From Streptomyces sp. SM10 (GTDB lineage: Bacteria; Actinomycetota; Actinomycetes; Streptomycetales; Streptomycetaceae): DNA of 64,000 nucleotides. The DNA lies in NCBI RefSeq assembly GCF_002910915.1, contig NZ_NEUF01000092.1, positions 1-64,000 of the forward strand, read 5' to 3'. The position numbers and the translations under genes are program-made. The notes beneath the pieces are model-generated. The model had not been told where the DNA came from, searched no databases, and saw nothing but the letters and a program-made list of their open reading frames with translations. Shown here piece by piece: positions 25,452 to 33,836 of this stretch (positions are counted from its first letter, which is position 1; each line of letters begins with the position of its first letter).

Positions 25452-25922
25452 TCAGCCCTCCGCGATGATCTCGGAGAGCGTGTCGACGCCCTCACGCGTT
25501 CCTACGACGACGAGCGTGTCCCCGATGGCCAGCCGGAAGTCCGGACCGGGCGACGGGTGCGCGCTGTGCGTCCGCAGGACCGCCACGATCGAGGCCCCGG
25601 TCCTGGTCCGCGCCCGGGTGTCGCCGAGCAGCCGGCCGCCGTACGGGGAGCGGGTCCCGAGCGGGATGTGCTCGGTGACCAGGTCGATCCCCTCGGTCCG
25701 CACGGCGTCGATCGGTGCCGCGTCGATGAGGTGCGCGAGCCCGGTGGCCTCGGTGGTCGTCAGGGGGACGGAGAGCACGCACGAATCCGGGTCGTCCTTC
25801 TCGTAGAACCCCAGGAACCGCCGCCCGTCGTGGTGCACGACCACGGAGATGTGCTGCCCCGACTCGGTGATGTAGTCGTACTGGACGCCGACTCCCGGCA
25901 GCGATGTGCGGTGGGTTCCCAT
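25452..25922 (-). CDS. RCK_C (TrkA-C) regulatory subunit, KhtT-like
   Basis: This 156-residue soluble protein has an N-terminal domain of about 70 residues (VQYDYITESGQHISVVVHHDG) and a C-terminal RCK_C domain (PGPDFRLAIGDTLVVVGTREGVDTL). The ATG at 25922 has GGGAGG five bases upstream. It sits directly ahead of the antiporter gene with a two-base gap, so translation is coupled. In Bacillus, KhtT gates KhtU by binding nucleotide, including c-di-AMP. Whether this one binds c-di-AMP is inference from family. Confidence 0.88.
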   Translation of the reverse strand: MGTHRTSLPGVGVQYDYITESGQHISVVVHHDGRRFLGFYEKDDPDSCVLSVPLTTTEATGLAHLIDAAPIDAVRTEGIDLVTEHIPLGTRSPYGGRLLGDTRARTRTGASIVAVLRTHSAHPSPGPDFRLAIGDTLVVVGTREGVDTLSEIIAEG

Positions 25923-25951
25923 GGCTTCCTCCCGAGGAGTGCGCGGCGGCG

Positions 25952-25984
25952 GAGCAGCGCATTTGATCATCTCTTTAGCTGCTC
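25952..25984 (-). promoter_or_regulatory. AT-rich promoter region with GAGCAGC dyad before khtT-like gene
   Basis: GAGCAGC (25952-25958) and GCTGCTC (25978-25984) flank an unusually A/T-rich stretch for this genome. It lies 30 to 62 bases upstream of the ATG, where the promoter is expected. Confidence 0.35.
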
Positions 25985-26067
25985 ATTACCCTAACCGGAG
26001 GGCGCTTCCGGCCGTCGGGGAGCGCGGGGCGGCCCGGGGGGTCGTCGCCGGCTGAGGCGCCGTCCGG

Positions 26068-26853
26068 TCAGAAGCCGGCGACCGTCGCCGCGGCGTGGCT
26101 GACCGGGACGGTGTGGGTGACCCAGGTGGTGCCGGTGAGGAGATGGAGCAGGACGGAGGTCGGCTCCGGGAGGTGGTGGGGTACGCCATCCCGCAGGGCC
26201 AAGCCGCTCTGGAGGTGGGTGCTGGGTGCTGTGACCAGGGTGCTGCCGGCGAAGGCGGCGGTGACGGACCGGTGCACATGGCCGGCGAGGACCCGCGCGA
26301 CGTTGCCGTGCCGGGACACCACGACAGCCAGCTCCTCGCCGTCGTCCAGGCGCATCCCGTCCAGGAACGGGATGCCGACCGCGATCGGCGGATGGTGCAG
26401 GCAGACGATCGCGGGGACCTCCGGCCTGCGGGCGAGGACTCCGTCCAGCCACTCCAGCTGCGAGGTGCCGAGACGGCCTCCCGGCGAGCCCGGCACGGTC
26501 GAGTCCAGGACCACGACGGTGCACTCCGGATGGTCCACCGCGTAGTGGGCCCGCGTCCCCTCACCCAGGAAGTGCGTGCCGCCGAACTCCGCCAGCAGCG
26601 CGTCGGGGTCGTCGTGGTTGCCGGCCACCAGGTGCAGGGGCAACGGGAAGCCTCCGATCACCTCGCGAAACGCCCGGTACTCCTCGGGCCTGCCCCGGTC
26701 GGCCAGGTCACCGGTGATCACCACGCAGTCGGGCCGCGGGTCCAGCGTGAGCACCCGGCCGAGTGCCCGGTACAGCCCTTCCGCGGGAGCCCCGGCGAGC
26801 GGGCCGGTCGTGAGGTGCGGGTCGCTGAGGTGTGCGATGGATGCGGGCATCAT
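26068..26853 (-). CDS. Calcineurin-like metallophosphoesterase (CpdA-like)
   Basis: This 261-residue binuclear metallophosphoesterase has the ordered motifs HLSDPHL (D-x-H), [10 protein letters not shown] (GDxxDRG), LVAGNHDDP (GNHD), VCLHHPP, and LAGHVHRS (GHxH). All metal ligands are present. Order and length match CpdA/cyclic nucleotide phosphodiesterase class III enzymes and Mycobacterium Rv0805. The start is the first of two adjacent ATGs, without a clear ribosome site. It stands alone between the KhtT-like gene and a DinB-like gene on the same strand. Cyclic nucleotide hydrolysis is likely but substrate breadth in this family is high. Confidence 0.9.
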   Translation of the reverse strand: MMPASIAHLSDPHLTTGPLAGAPAEGLYRALGRVLTLDPRPDCVVITGDLADRGRPEEYRAFREVIGGFPLPLHLVAGNHDDPDALLAEFGGTHFLGEGTRAHYAVDHPECTVVVLDSTVPGSPGGRLGTSQLEWLDGVLARRPEVPAIVCLHHPPIAVGIPFLDGMRLDDGEELAVVVSRHGNVARVLAGHVHRSVTAAFAGSTLVTAPSTHLQSGLALRDGVPHHLPEPTSVLLHLLTGTTWVTHTVPVSHAAATVAGF

Positions 26854-27038
26854 CCAATGATGCAGGGGAGGCCGGGGCGTGTCCGCCGGTCATGAGGATC
26901 GCTGGGCTGCGTGTGCTGATGAGCGCGGACGCCGGCGGAGTCCACCGACACGTACACGTCCCGGTCTCTCTCGCCGGGAGCGTCAGCCTCGGCCCGGACC
27001 TGCTGAAGCAGGCGCTCCCGGAATCGGCCGGGCCGCTT

Positions 27039-27545
27039 CTAGCCGCCGGTCGTGCCGTCGAGTATCTCGCGGAGGATGTCCAGGTGGCCGTTGTGGCGGG
27101 CCGTCTCCTCGGTGAGGTGGAGAAGGATCCAGCGCAGGTCGACGTGGAGGCCGTTGCGGATGGTTCCCACGGCCTGCTTGTCCAGGTCGTTCCCGGCGGC
27201 CAGTTCGCGGTAGCGGGCGCTCTGTTCGGCGTACTCGTCGAGCAACTGTGTGAGAGGGAAGTCGACGGCGATACGCATCTCGCGGTCGGGGTCCTCATCG
27301 GTCCAGGGGCCCCGGTCCTCCTCGCCGAGGAAGACCACCTGGAACCAGTGGTACTCGACCCAGCGGAGGTGGTTGATCACTCCGCTCATGGTCATCAGCG
27401 GCGAGCCCGGCAGGAGCGCCTTGCGTGCGTTCTCCGCAGAGACGCCTTCGCACTTGGCGCGGGCGGTGGCACGGGTGTAGTCGAGAAACGTGGTGAGCTG
27501 GGTGCGCTCGTCCCACGCGGGCGGCGTGTCGTCGATTCTGGTCAT
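27039..27545 (-). CDS. DinB-family (DUF664) protein
   Basis: This 168-residue four-helix protein has metal-site histidines in the DinB pattern: NHLRWVEYHWF near residue 58, and HLTEETARHNGHLDILRE near residue 145. The DUF664 subfamily of DinB proteins in actinobacteria is usually of unknown role, though relatives are thiol transferases using mycothiol or bacillithiol. The ATG at 27545 is the only sensible start. It is on the same strand as the metallophosphoesterase gene but 185 bp upstream of it, and no shared transcript is obvious. Function here is open. Confidence 0.85.
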   Translation of the reverse strand: MTRIDDTPPAWDERTQLTTFLDYTRATARAKCEGVSAENARKALLPGSPLMTMSGVINHLRWVEYHWFQVVFLGEEDRGPWTDEDPDREMRIAVDFPLTQLLDEYAEQSARYRELAAGNDLDKQAVGTIRNGLHVDLRWILLHLTEETARHNGHLDILREILDGTTGG

Positions 27546-27793
27546 CGAGTGAAGCGTCCCCGGTCACCGCGACCCATGTCGAACGCTTTACCGCAGTCTC
27601 CGGGTGGGGCGGGCTGGTCTCGTCGTCCCGGGCGAGGCGCCGGTGGGCGGTGAGCCACGAGGCGTGTTGCGGCCGCCGGCTTCACGGACCTCGCCGCGCA
27701 GCGCGTCATGGAGGCGCTCGACGGTGCCGCCGTCCGTCTGATCCGACGGCGGAACGCCCGCATGGGGCCTGTCGGATGCGCCGAGGGTGGCGA

Positions 27794-28369
27794 TCACTCC
27801 GCTGAGCCGGACTGTCCGCGCCGGCCGGCGTTGAAGCGCGCCTTCTTCTGACGGTTTCCGCACGTGTTCATGTCGCACCACTTTCGGCTTCGGCTCCGGC
27901 TGGTGTCGAAGAAGGCGGCCAGGCAGGTCGGTGACGCGCACAGGGCCAGTTTGCCGTCCCGTTCACCCGCGATGATGCCGATCGCGTCGGCGGCGATCAC
28001 GCCGAGGGCGTCCTCCACGGAGGAAGCCGGGCCGAGCCGCCACTGCCGCTCGCCCTCGGGCGTCAGGACCGCTGCGGCCCGGCCCCGGGTGCTGCGGTCG
28101 TTGATGACCTGGACGGCGGACGCGGGGAGGGCGTCCTGGAGTGCGGCCGCTGTGGCGGCGGCGTGGATCGACTCCCGCAGCTCCCGGGCACGGTCGAGCT
28201 GGGCAGGGGTGCAGGAGTCGACGGCGAGGCCGTACACCGTCAGCCAGTCGACGAGCCGGTGCGGCGTGGGGATGCGCTCCACGGCGGTGCCGTGACGCTC
28301 CGACAGGGTCCCCGTGAAGCTGGTCGCCAGCACGCTGCCGAGGCGGAAGTCGGGGAATCCGGAAGGCAT
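27794..28369 (-). CDS. CGNR zinc-finger (ABATE domain) transcriptional regulator
   Basis: This 191-residue protein has an N-terminal ABATE domain (stress-response, about residues 15-130) and a C-terminal CGNR zinc finger: CASPTCLAAFFDTSRSRSRKWCDMNTCGNRQKKARF, with four cysteines and the CGNR signature. AAGGTGG precedes the ATG. It is divergent from an epoxide hydrolase gene, and the 83 bp between them contain two identical-core 17-bp sites exactly 42 bp apart. CGNR proteins are usually regulators of adjacent catabolic genes, so control of the epoxide hydrolase is the natural inference. Confidence 0.9.
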   Translation of the reverse strand: MPSGFPDFRLGSVLATSFTGTLSERHGTAVERIPTPHRLVDWLTVYGLAVDSCTPAQLDRARELRESIHAAATAAALQDALPASAVQVINDRSTRGRAAAVLTPEGERQWRLGPASSVEDALGVIAADAIGIIAGERDGKLALCASPTCLAAFFDTSRSRSRKWCDMNTCGNRQKKARFNAGRRGQSGSAE

Positions 28370-28371
28370 GG

Positions 28372-28430
28372 AACCACCTTAGCCGGTTGCGGCGCGGCTC
28401 GGGTGGCTGCTAGAACCGTCTTAGCCGGTT
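28372..28430. promoter_or_regulatory. Two tandem AACC-N2-CTTAGCCGGTT sites in the CGNR/epoxide hydrolase intergenic region
   Basis: AACCACCTTAGCCGGTT (28372-28388) and AACCGTCTTAGCCGGTT (28414-28430) differ in two bases and are 42 bp apart, four helical turns. Each has AACC/GGTT ends in dyad. One lies against the regulator start, the other 22 bases before the hydrolase start. Confidence 0.6.
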
Positions 28431-28452
28431 CCGTGAGCATCCAGGAGGTCTC

Positions 28453-29625
28453 ATGCCCCGCCCGAGCAGCGACGTACACGCATGCGAAACCCACGCGACT
28501 GACGCCGAACTCGACGATCTGCGGGCGCGACTGGCGGTGGCGCGGCTGCCGGAGGCCGAGACGGTCCATCCCGCTGCGCCCGGCTCCCGGAGATGGGAGC
28601 AGGGCGTCCCTCTCGCCGACCTCGTCGGTCTCGTGGAGTACTGGCGCACCGACTACGACTGGCGGTCGTTCGAGGCGCGGCTCAACCGGATCGGCCAGTT
28701 CCGCACGACCGTCGACGGCCTGGGGGTCCACTTCCTGCACCGCCGGTCCCCGCGCGCGGACGCCACGCCTCTGATCGTGACGCACGGCTGGCCGGGCAGC
28801 ATCGCCGAGTTCGTCGACGTAGTGGACGAGTTGGCGGATCCGAAGAACGCGGAGGCCCCCGCGTTCCACGTCGTGGCCCCCTCGTTGCCGGGCTTCGGCC
28901 ACAGCGACAAGCCGGCCACCACCGGGTGGGGGACCGAGAGGATCGCGGCCGCGTGGGTGGAGCTGATGGGGAGGCTTGGCTACGGGACGTTCCTGGCCCA
29001 CGGCGGCGACTGGGGCGGCAACATCACCGCGGTTCTCGGCGGCAGGTTCCCGGAGCACGTCCTCGGCATCCACACGACGTTCGCGGAGGCGCCGCCCGGG
29101 GTGACGACGGACGGGCTGACGGCGGTCGAGCGCGAGTGGGCCGAGGAGACCCGCCACTTCTGGCGCCATCGCGCGGCGTACGCGAAGCAGCAGGCGACCC
29201 GGCCGCAGACCATCGGCTACTCGCTCGTCGACTCACCGGTCGGGCTTCTCGCCTGGCTCCTCGACAAGTTCGCCGAGTGGTCGGACACCGAGGACAGCCC
29301 GTTCGAGACGATCTCCAGGGACCGGATCCTCGACGACGTCACCCTGTACTGGCTGACCCGGACCGGCGCATCGGCCGCCCGCATCTACTACGAGAGCCAC
29401 AACTCCCTCGATCCCGACCTCCGGGTCGACGTCCCGTCGGCAGTCACCATGTATCCGCGCGACGTCGACAAGTGCCCGCGCCCCTGGGCCCAGGAGCGGT
29501 ACCGGCGGATGGTCCGGTGGGGGTCGCCCGAGGCCGGGGGCCACTTCCCGTCGCTGGAGGTCCCCGAGTACTTCGTCAAGGATCTGCGGGAGGGCCTCGC
29601 GGCAGTGCTGGCCGATCGTCGGTGA
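28453..29625 (+). CDS. Epoxide hydrolase (alpha/beta hydrolase with EHN N-terminal domain)
   Basis: This 390-residue enzyme has an N-terminal lid/EHN segment (about residues 12-120: LDDLRARLAVARLPEAETVH). The HGWPGS oxyanion motif lies near residue 113. The nucleophile Asp is in AHGGDWGGNI near 185, a cap domain spans about 215-300, and the final His is in GGHFPSLEVPE near 366. This order matches microsomal-type epoxide hydrolases and juvenile hormone hydrolase relatives. CCAGGAGGTCTC precedes the ATG at 28453. It is divergent from a CGNR regulator that probably controls it. The natural epoxide substrate is unknown. Confidence 0.92.
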   Translation: MPRPSSDVHACETHATDAELDDLRARLAVARLPEAETVHPAAPGSRRWEQGVPLADLVGLVEYWRTDYDWRSFEARLNRIGQFRTTVDGLGVHFLHRRSPRADATPLIVTHGWPGSIAEFVDVVDELADPKNAEAPAFHVVAPSLPGFGHSDKPATTGWGTERIAAAWVELMGRLGYGTFLAHGGDWGGNITAVLGGRFPEHVLGIHTTFAEAPPGVTTDGLTAVEREWAEETRHFWRHRAAYAKQQATRPQTIGYSLVDSPVGLLAWLLDKFAEWSDTEDSPFETISRDRILDDVTLYWLTRTGASAARIYYESHNSLDPDLRVDVPSAVTMYPRDVDKCPRPWAQERYRRMVRWGSPEAGGHFPSLEVPEYFVKDLREGLAAVLADRR

Positions 29626-29664
29626 ACGCCGCTGGCGGTCGGCGCCCTGTCGGGCATCCCGGGC

Positions 29665-30405
29665 TCACGGTTCCCGAAGGTGGACTCCTGCGGTCACCAC
29701 GTCGGCGAAGCGGTGGGCGACGGTGCGCCAGGTCTCCGTGGCTGCCGGCTCGTCGCGCAGGGCCGAGGCGTGCAGGGCCTCCGGGTCGGGTGCGCCGTGA
29801 CGGTCCAGCCGGTCGCGGTTCCACTTCAGGATGCGCTCGGCCGTCGTCTCCGGGTGGAACTGCACGCCCCAGGCCGCGGAGCCGACGCGGAAGCCCTGGT
29901 AGGGGCAGTCTTCGCTGCTGACCAGCCAGTGGGCCCCGGCGGGAAGCGCGGTGATGGCGTCGACGTGGTTCTCGATGGCCGGAGGATGCGCGGGCAGCCC
30001 GTGGAACACCGGGTCCGCCGCCGCCTCGGCGCGCAGGCTGAGCCGGGTGCTGCCGAATTCGGGCGTCCCGTGGTTCCCGCGCACCTCGCCCCCGGTGACC
30101 TGGGCGAGCATCTGGCCGCCGAGGCAGATGCCGAACATCGGTGTCCCCTCGGCGACGGCCTGGCGTACGAGGGCCCGAGTCGCGGGCAGCCAGGGGGCGT
30201 TGGCGTCGTCGTCGGGCAGGTGGGCGCCGCCGAGGACGATGAGGGCGGAGTGTTCCAGCCGGTCCGGGAGGGGCTCGCGCTCGTATGCGCGGACCACCTG
30301 CGGTGTCACGCCCCGCTCGCTCAGCCACTCCGCCCAGCGGCCCAGCCCTCCCCCGGACTGGTGCTGGACCACCAGGGCCGTGGCCGTCGCGCTGTTGACG
30401 CTCAT
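29665..30405 (-). CDS. Class I glutamine amidotransferase (GATase1-like)
   Basis: This 246-residue protein has the class I GATase triad: Cys in PMFGICLGGQMLAQ near residue 95, and His-x-Glu in QFHPETT near 185. The ATG at 30405 is chosen because GGGAG lies six bases upstream. There is no synthetase domain, so it is a stand-alone GATase like those of the GuaA-type amidotransferase clan in actinobacteria. It may hydrolyse gamma-glutamyl compounds or supply ammonia to a partner. No partner gene is adjacent. A perfect 19-bp dyad lies 60 bases upstream. Confidence 0.88.
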   Translation of the reverse strand: MSVNSATATALVVQHQSGGGLGRWAEWLSERGVTPQVVRAYEREPLPDRLEHSALIVLGGAHLPDDDANAPWLPATRALVRQAVAEGTPMFGICLGGQMLAQVTGGEVRGNHGTPEFGSTRLSLRAEAAADPVFHGLPAHPPAIENHVDAITALPAGAHWLVSSEDCPYQGFRVGSAAWGVQFHPETTAERILKWNRDRLDRHGAPDPEALHASALRDEPAATETWRTVAHRFADVVTAGVHLREP

Positions 30406-30464
30406 GGGTTGCTCCCGCCGTTGCCTGCCGTCGTCCATGATCGGAATATGCCCCGGTCACTCCC

Positions 30465-30483
30465 AGGTGTGAACGTCACACCT
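30465..30483. promoter_or_regulatory. Perfect dyad AGGTGTGA-ACG-TCACACCT
   Basis: Two 8-base half-sites surround ACG, 60 bases upstream of the amidotransferase start on the minus strand. The TGTGA/TCACA cores resemble catabolite or GntR-type half-sites but with a shorter spacer. Confidence 0.6.
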
Positions 30484-30512
30484 GAGGTCAACCGCGGGGT
30501 TTCGGCTGCGGT

Positions 30513-30534
30513 AGCGTGATCGCGTCATCACGCT
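30513..30534. promoter_or_regulatory. Perfect dyad AGCGTGAT-N6-ATCACGCT
   Basis: 8-base arms around CGCGTC, 93 bases upstream of the HTH gene start. A second operator-like site in the 221 bp between divergent genes. Confidence 0.55.
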
Positions 30535-30626
30535 GTGTGCGCAGGCGCGCGCATGGCGCGGTCCCCGGACGTGTTAGCAGCACAGCCCGAGGACCTTCAC
30601 CGCCAGTGGATAAGAGGTCCACCAGG

Positions 30627-31640
30627 ATGCTTTGGCATGCTATCGCGCCGTCCCGCGGCTACACGAAGGCCGCGAACGAGCTGGTGCGCACCCCGCGTCT
30701 GAGCAGCGACGCGAAGATCCTCCTTCTCTATGTGCAGGGGCTCCCCGACGACCGTCGCGGTGTGGCCCTCAGCGAGCACGCGCGGGCTCTCGGGATCACC
30801 GGGCGGGCCTATCAGAAGGCCAAGAAACTGCTGGTCGCGCATGGGTACCTGTACGAGTGGCGGGAGCAGGGCGGGCGGGGCTTCTGGACCACCGAACAGC
30901 TCCTCGCAAACGTCGTCCTGACCCCCGAAGAGGCGAAGGGGGTCCGGGCGGGTACCCCGCTGCCGCCCGCCGTCTCTCCGGGTGAGCGGAATCCGACGGT
31001 CGGGCATCCGAGGGTTCGCACGGTCGGTCGTCAAGAACCGGTGGATGAAGAACGTGAGAAGAACGCTCCCCGCCCACCCACCGAACCGACGCCCGACGAG
31101 GCGGCGTTGGTCACCACCGGTCCCGAGGAGGCCCAGGCCGAGCGGGTGTTGCTGTCGCTGCGGCGTGCGCACCATTCCCTGCACCTGGGGGTGGCGGAGG
31201 CCCGGAAGCTCGTGAGACTCGCCGTGGCGTGGCTGCGGCGCGGTGTGAGCGCCGAGGAGATGCGCCGGGTGCTGGTCAGTGATCTGCCGGCGGAGGGGGT
31301 GCGTTCGGCGGTCGGCTTCCTGCGGCACAGGCTCGTGCAGAAGCTGCCGGAGGAACCGTCCCCGGTGCGGCCGGTAGCTCCCCCGGCGCCGTTGGTGCTG
31401 TGCACCGGCCCGGGGGACGAGCACCTCTTCCGGCCGGGCCCGGGGGAGGACGGCGAGACACGGTGCGGGCCGTGCCGCCGGGAGGCGGCGCGGGCGGCAT
31501 GGGACGAGGCCAGGGCGGCGCAGCTCGCGGCGGAGGCAGCCGGTGTCCCGGAACAGGACGCGGACGGCGATCCGTACGCCCACACGCCCTGGCGGGAGAG
31601 GGTCGCCGCCGTGCGCCAGGCAGGGCCGGGACCCACATGA
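30627..31640 (+). CDS. Winged-helix/HTH domain protein of unknown function
   Basis: This 337-residue protein has an N-terminal winged-helix domain (about residues 15-100: SSDAKILLLYVQGLPDDRR...GVALSEHARALGITGRAYQKAKKLLVAHGYL). An acidic, Pro-rich linker follows, then a second helical region (about 190-260, AEARKLVRLAVAWLRRGVS). The C-terminus has a CGPCRREAARAAWDEARAAQL segment. The ATG at 30627 has AGAGG nine bases upstream; the frame stays open upstream without a good site. It resembles Streptomyces HTH proteins described as replication-initiator-like, but nothing plasmid-like surrounds it. Its DNA target is unknown. Confidence 0.75.
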   Translation: MLWHAIAPSRGYTKAANELVRTPRLSSDAKILLLYVQGLPDDRRGVALSEHARALGITGRAYQKAKKLLVAHGYLYEWREQGGRGFWTTEQLLANVVLTPEEAKGVRAGTPLPPAVSPGERNPTVGHPRVRTVGRQEPVDEEREKNAPRPPTEPTPDEAALVTTGPEEAQAERVLLSLRRAHHSLHLGVAEARKLVRLAVAWLRRGVSAEEMRRVLVSDLPAEGVRSAVGFLRHRLVQKLPEEPSPVRPVAPPAPLVLCTGPGDEHLFRPGPGEDGETRCGPCRREAARAAWDEARAAQLAAEAAGVPEQDADGDPYAHTPWRERVAAVRQAGPGPT

Positions 31641-31641
31641 G

Positions 31642-31677
31642 TGTGCCCGGCCGGTGGGAGACCACCGGCCGGGCACA
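31642..31677. terminator. Bidirectional terminator, 16-bp perfect stem
   Basis: 16-base arms (31642-31657, 31662-31677) around GAGA, between the convergent HTH and flotillin genes. Confidence 0.85.
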
Positions 31678-31692
31678 GGGGGACGGGGCGAG

Positions 31693-33144
31693 TCAGTCCT
31701 TGATCTCGATCTTCTCGCCGTCGGCCGCCGGAGCCGGTGCGGGCACCGCGGGCGCCGGGGCGGTGGTGCTGCCGCCCGCCTTGCCCTGGAGGTTGCGCAG
31801 CAGCGCGCCCAGGTCGACGCCCGTCGTGGAGTTGAGGAGCTCCAGACCCTGGGCGACGTTGTCGGTGACCGTGCGGGAGAGCTGGCTCGCGCCGTCCGTC
31901 GAGATGACCGTCATCTTGTCGATGGCGCTCAGCGGCTCGGAGGCCTTGGCGACGACCTGCGGGAGCACCTCGACGAGCATCTGGAGGACGGCCGCGTCGC
32001 CGTACTGCGCGAAGGCGTCCGCCTTCTTCTGCATGGCCTCGGCCTCGGCGGCGCCCTTCGCGGCGATGGCCGCGGCCTCGGACTCACCCTCGATGCGTAC
32101 GGCGTCGGCGAGGGCCGAGCGGTGGAGCTTCTCACCCTGACCGGTCAGGCGGGAGCGCTCCGCTGCCGCCTCGGCCTCCTTGACCTGCGCGATACGGCGG
32201 GCCTCCGCCTCCTGCTCCGCCTGGTAGCGGGCGGCGTCGGCGGGCTTGCGGACCTGGGTGTCGAGCTGGCGGTCGGTCAGGGCCGCCTGGCGCTCGGCGA
32301 CCTTCTCCTGCTCGCTGAGGACCTCCTGCTGGCGGGCGGCTTCGGCGAGCGGACCCGCGGCGTTGGCCTGGGCCGCCGCCGCTTCGGTCTCGACCCTGAT
32401 CTCGGCCTGCTTGAGGTAGAACGTCCGCTCGGCGATGGCGATCTCCTCCGCCGCCTTCAGCCGGGCCTGCTCGGAGGCACGCCGGGCGATGGCCTCGGCG
32501 ATGTCGGCCTCCTGCTTGGCGCGTGCGGCCTCGGGACGGCCGAGGTCCTCCAGGTAGGAGCCCTCGGTGGTGATGTCCTGGATCTGGAAGGCGTCCAGGA
32601 TGAGGCCCTGGCCGGAGAGGCTGGCCTCGGCCTCCTCGGCGACCTGACCGGCGAACGCGGCACGGTCGCGGATGATGTCCTCGACGGACATGCGGCCGAC
32701 GATGGCGCGCAGCGCGCCGGAGAGCACCTCCTGGGTGAAGCCGACGATGCCGTCCTGCTGCTGGAGGAAGCGCTGGGCCGCGGCGCGGATCGAGTCCTCG
32801 CTGCCGCCCACCTTGACGATCGCGACGCCTTCGAGGTGGGACTTCACTCCGCGCAGGGTGACCGCGCCGCGTACGGCGACGGGGATGTGCCGGCTGGAGA
32901 GGTCGAGCGTGAACTTCTGCTGGACGAACGGCACGACGAAGACGCCGCCGCCGACGACGACCTTCTGGCCGCTGTTGTCGACGCTGGTACGGCCGGTCAC
33001 CGGGTCGACGGACTTCTTCCCCCGGCGGCCGGTGATGATGAAGGCCTGGCTGGGCCCCGCGACCTTGTAGCGGGTGATCACTACGAGGGCCAGGAGCACG
33101 ATCAGGACGACGGTCCCGACGATGGCGATCAGTACTGGACTCAT
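31693..33144 (-). CDS. Flotillin (SPFH/band-7 protein), second copy
   Basis: This 483-residue flotillin has an N-terminal membrane helix (SPVLIAIVGTVVLIVLLALVVI, residues 2-23), an SPFH domain (about 25-190) with GPSQAFIITGRRGKK, a coiled coil (about 200-400), and the classic flotillin C-terminal region with LPQVVAKASEPLSAIDKMTVI near 400. This end is nearer to FloT/FloA types than the flotillin at 17829. The ATG at 33144 is chosen by the membrane helix; the frame stays open upstream. It follows an NfeD-like gene by 85 bp, and both probably come from one transcript that ends at the 31642-31677 hairpin. The protein likely organises membrane microdomains. Confidence 0.93.
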   Translation of the reverse strand: MSPVLIAIVGTVVLIVLLALVVITRYKVAGPSQAFIITGRRGKKSVDPVTGRTSVDNSGQKVVVGGGVFVVPFVQQKFTLDLSSRHIPVAVRGAVTLRGVKSHLEGVAIVKVGGSEDSIRAAAQRFLQQQDGIVGFTQEVLSGALRAIVGRMSVEDIIRDRAAFAGQVAEEAEASLSGQGLILDAFQIQDITTEGSYLEDLGRPEAARAKQEADIAEAIARRASEQARLKAAEEIAIAERTFYLKQAEIRVETEAAAAQANAAGPLAEAARQQEVLSEQEKVAERQAALTDRQLDTQVRKPADAARYQAEQEAEARRIAQVKEAEAAAERSRLTGQGEKLHRSALADAVRIEGESEAAAIAAKGAAEAEAMQKKADAFAQYGDAAVLQMLVEVLPQVVAKASEPLSAIDKMTVISTDGASQLSRTVTDNVAQGLELLNSTTGVDLGALLRNLQGKAGGSTTAPAPAVPAPAPAADGEKIEIKD

Positions 33145-33229
33145 GAGAGGTGTCCCCCTTGCCCTCCCGACGGGACGGCAGTGTGTTCGGCTGTACGGGC
33201 TCTGGACGGGCGGGTGGAACGGATGCTGG

Positions 33230-33751
33230 TCAGCGTTCGACGGGGCGGACCGTGACCGAGGTGGTCGAGAGGGCGGCCTCCACCCAGATCTCGGCCCCGC
33301 GTTCGACCGGGACCGCGCTCCTCGCGGCGAACTTGACGGTCTGGCCCGCGAGGCGCAGCAGGACCTCGCCGTAGCCGTCGGCCGGGATCGGAGTGACGAC
33401 GGATCCCGAGGTGCCGACGAGGTCCTCGCCGCGTGGTGTGGCCGTGGTCGCATCACGCATCAGCGCCCGGCTGAGCTTCCAGGTCAGCCAGGCCGCGACG
33501 AGGCCCGTCACGGCACCCCCCGCGACGGCCACCGGAGTGCCGAGGTCGGTGGTACCGAGGACGATCGCCCCGCCGAAGCCGAGCATCGAGAGGAAACCGG
33601 CGATGACGGGGAGGGAGAGCAGGCCGTCGAAGAGACCGTCCAGCATTCCGTCCAGGGCGTCACCGAAGAGCCCTTCGAGGACTCCGTCGAAGATCAGGGA
33701 GAGGGCGAGAAGGACGATGCCCGCAATGCCGAGACCCAGGAAGACGGTCAC
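33230..33751 (-). CDS. NfeD-like membrane OB-fold protein, second copy
   Basis: This 173-residue protein has hydrophobic segments at about 2-22, 40-65 and 70-92, then an OB-fold domain starting PRGEDLVGTSGSVVTPIPADGYGEVLLRLAGQTVKFAARS. GTG at 33751 is chosen because GGGGGAG lies seven bases upstream. It is the partner of the flotillin downstream, as NfeD proteins are in all bacteria studied. The upstream region contains the exact 17-bp palindrome also found before the first OB-fold/flotillin operon. Confidence 0.88.
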   Translation of the reverse strand: MTVFLGLGIAGIVLLALSLIFDGVLEGLFGDALDGMLDGLFDGLLSLPVIAGFLSMLGFGGAIVLGTTDLGTPVAVAGGAVTGLVAAWLTWKLSRALMRDATTATPRGEDLVGTSGSVVTPIPADGYGEVLLRLAGQTVKFAARSAVPVERGAEIWVEAALSTTSVTVRPVER

Positions 33752-33836
33752 GCGATCACTCCCCCGATGTTCGTAATCCCCCGGAATGGCTCCGTCGAAC
33801 TGGCTGCATGGTCCCATAGGGCGCCCGCCCCGGGTA

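Noticed and set aside
26854..27038. Plus-strand frame with VHRHVHVPVSLAGSVSL, possible gene fragment
   Set aside because: No ribosome site, no family, and it runs on into the antisense of the DinB-like gene.
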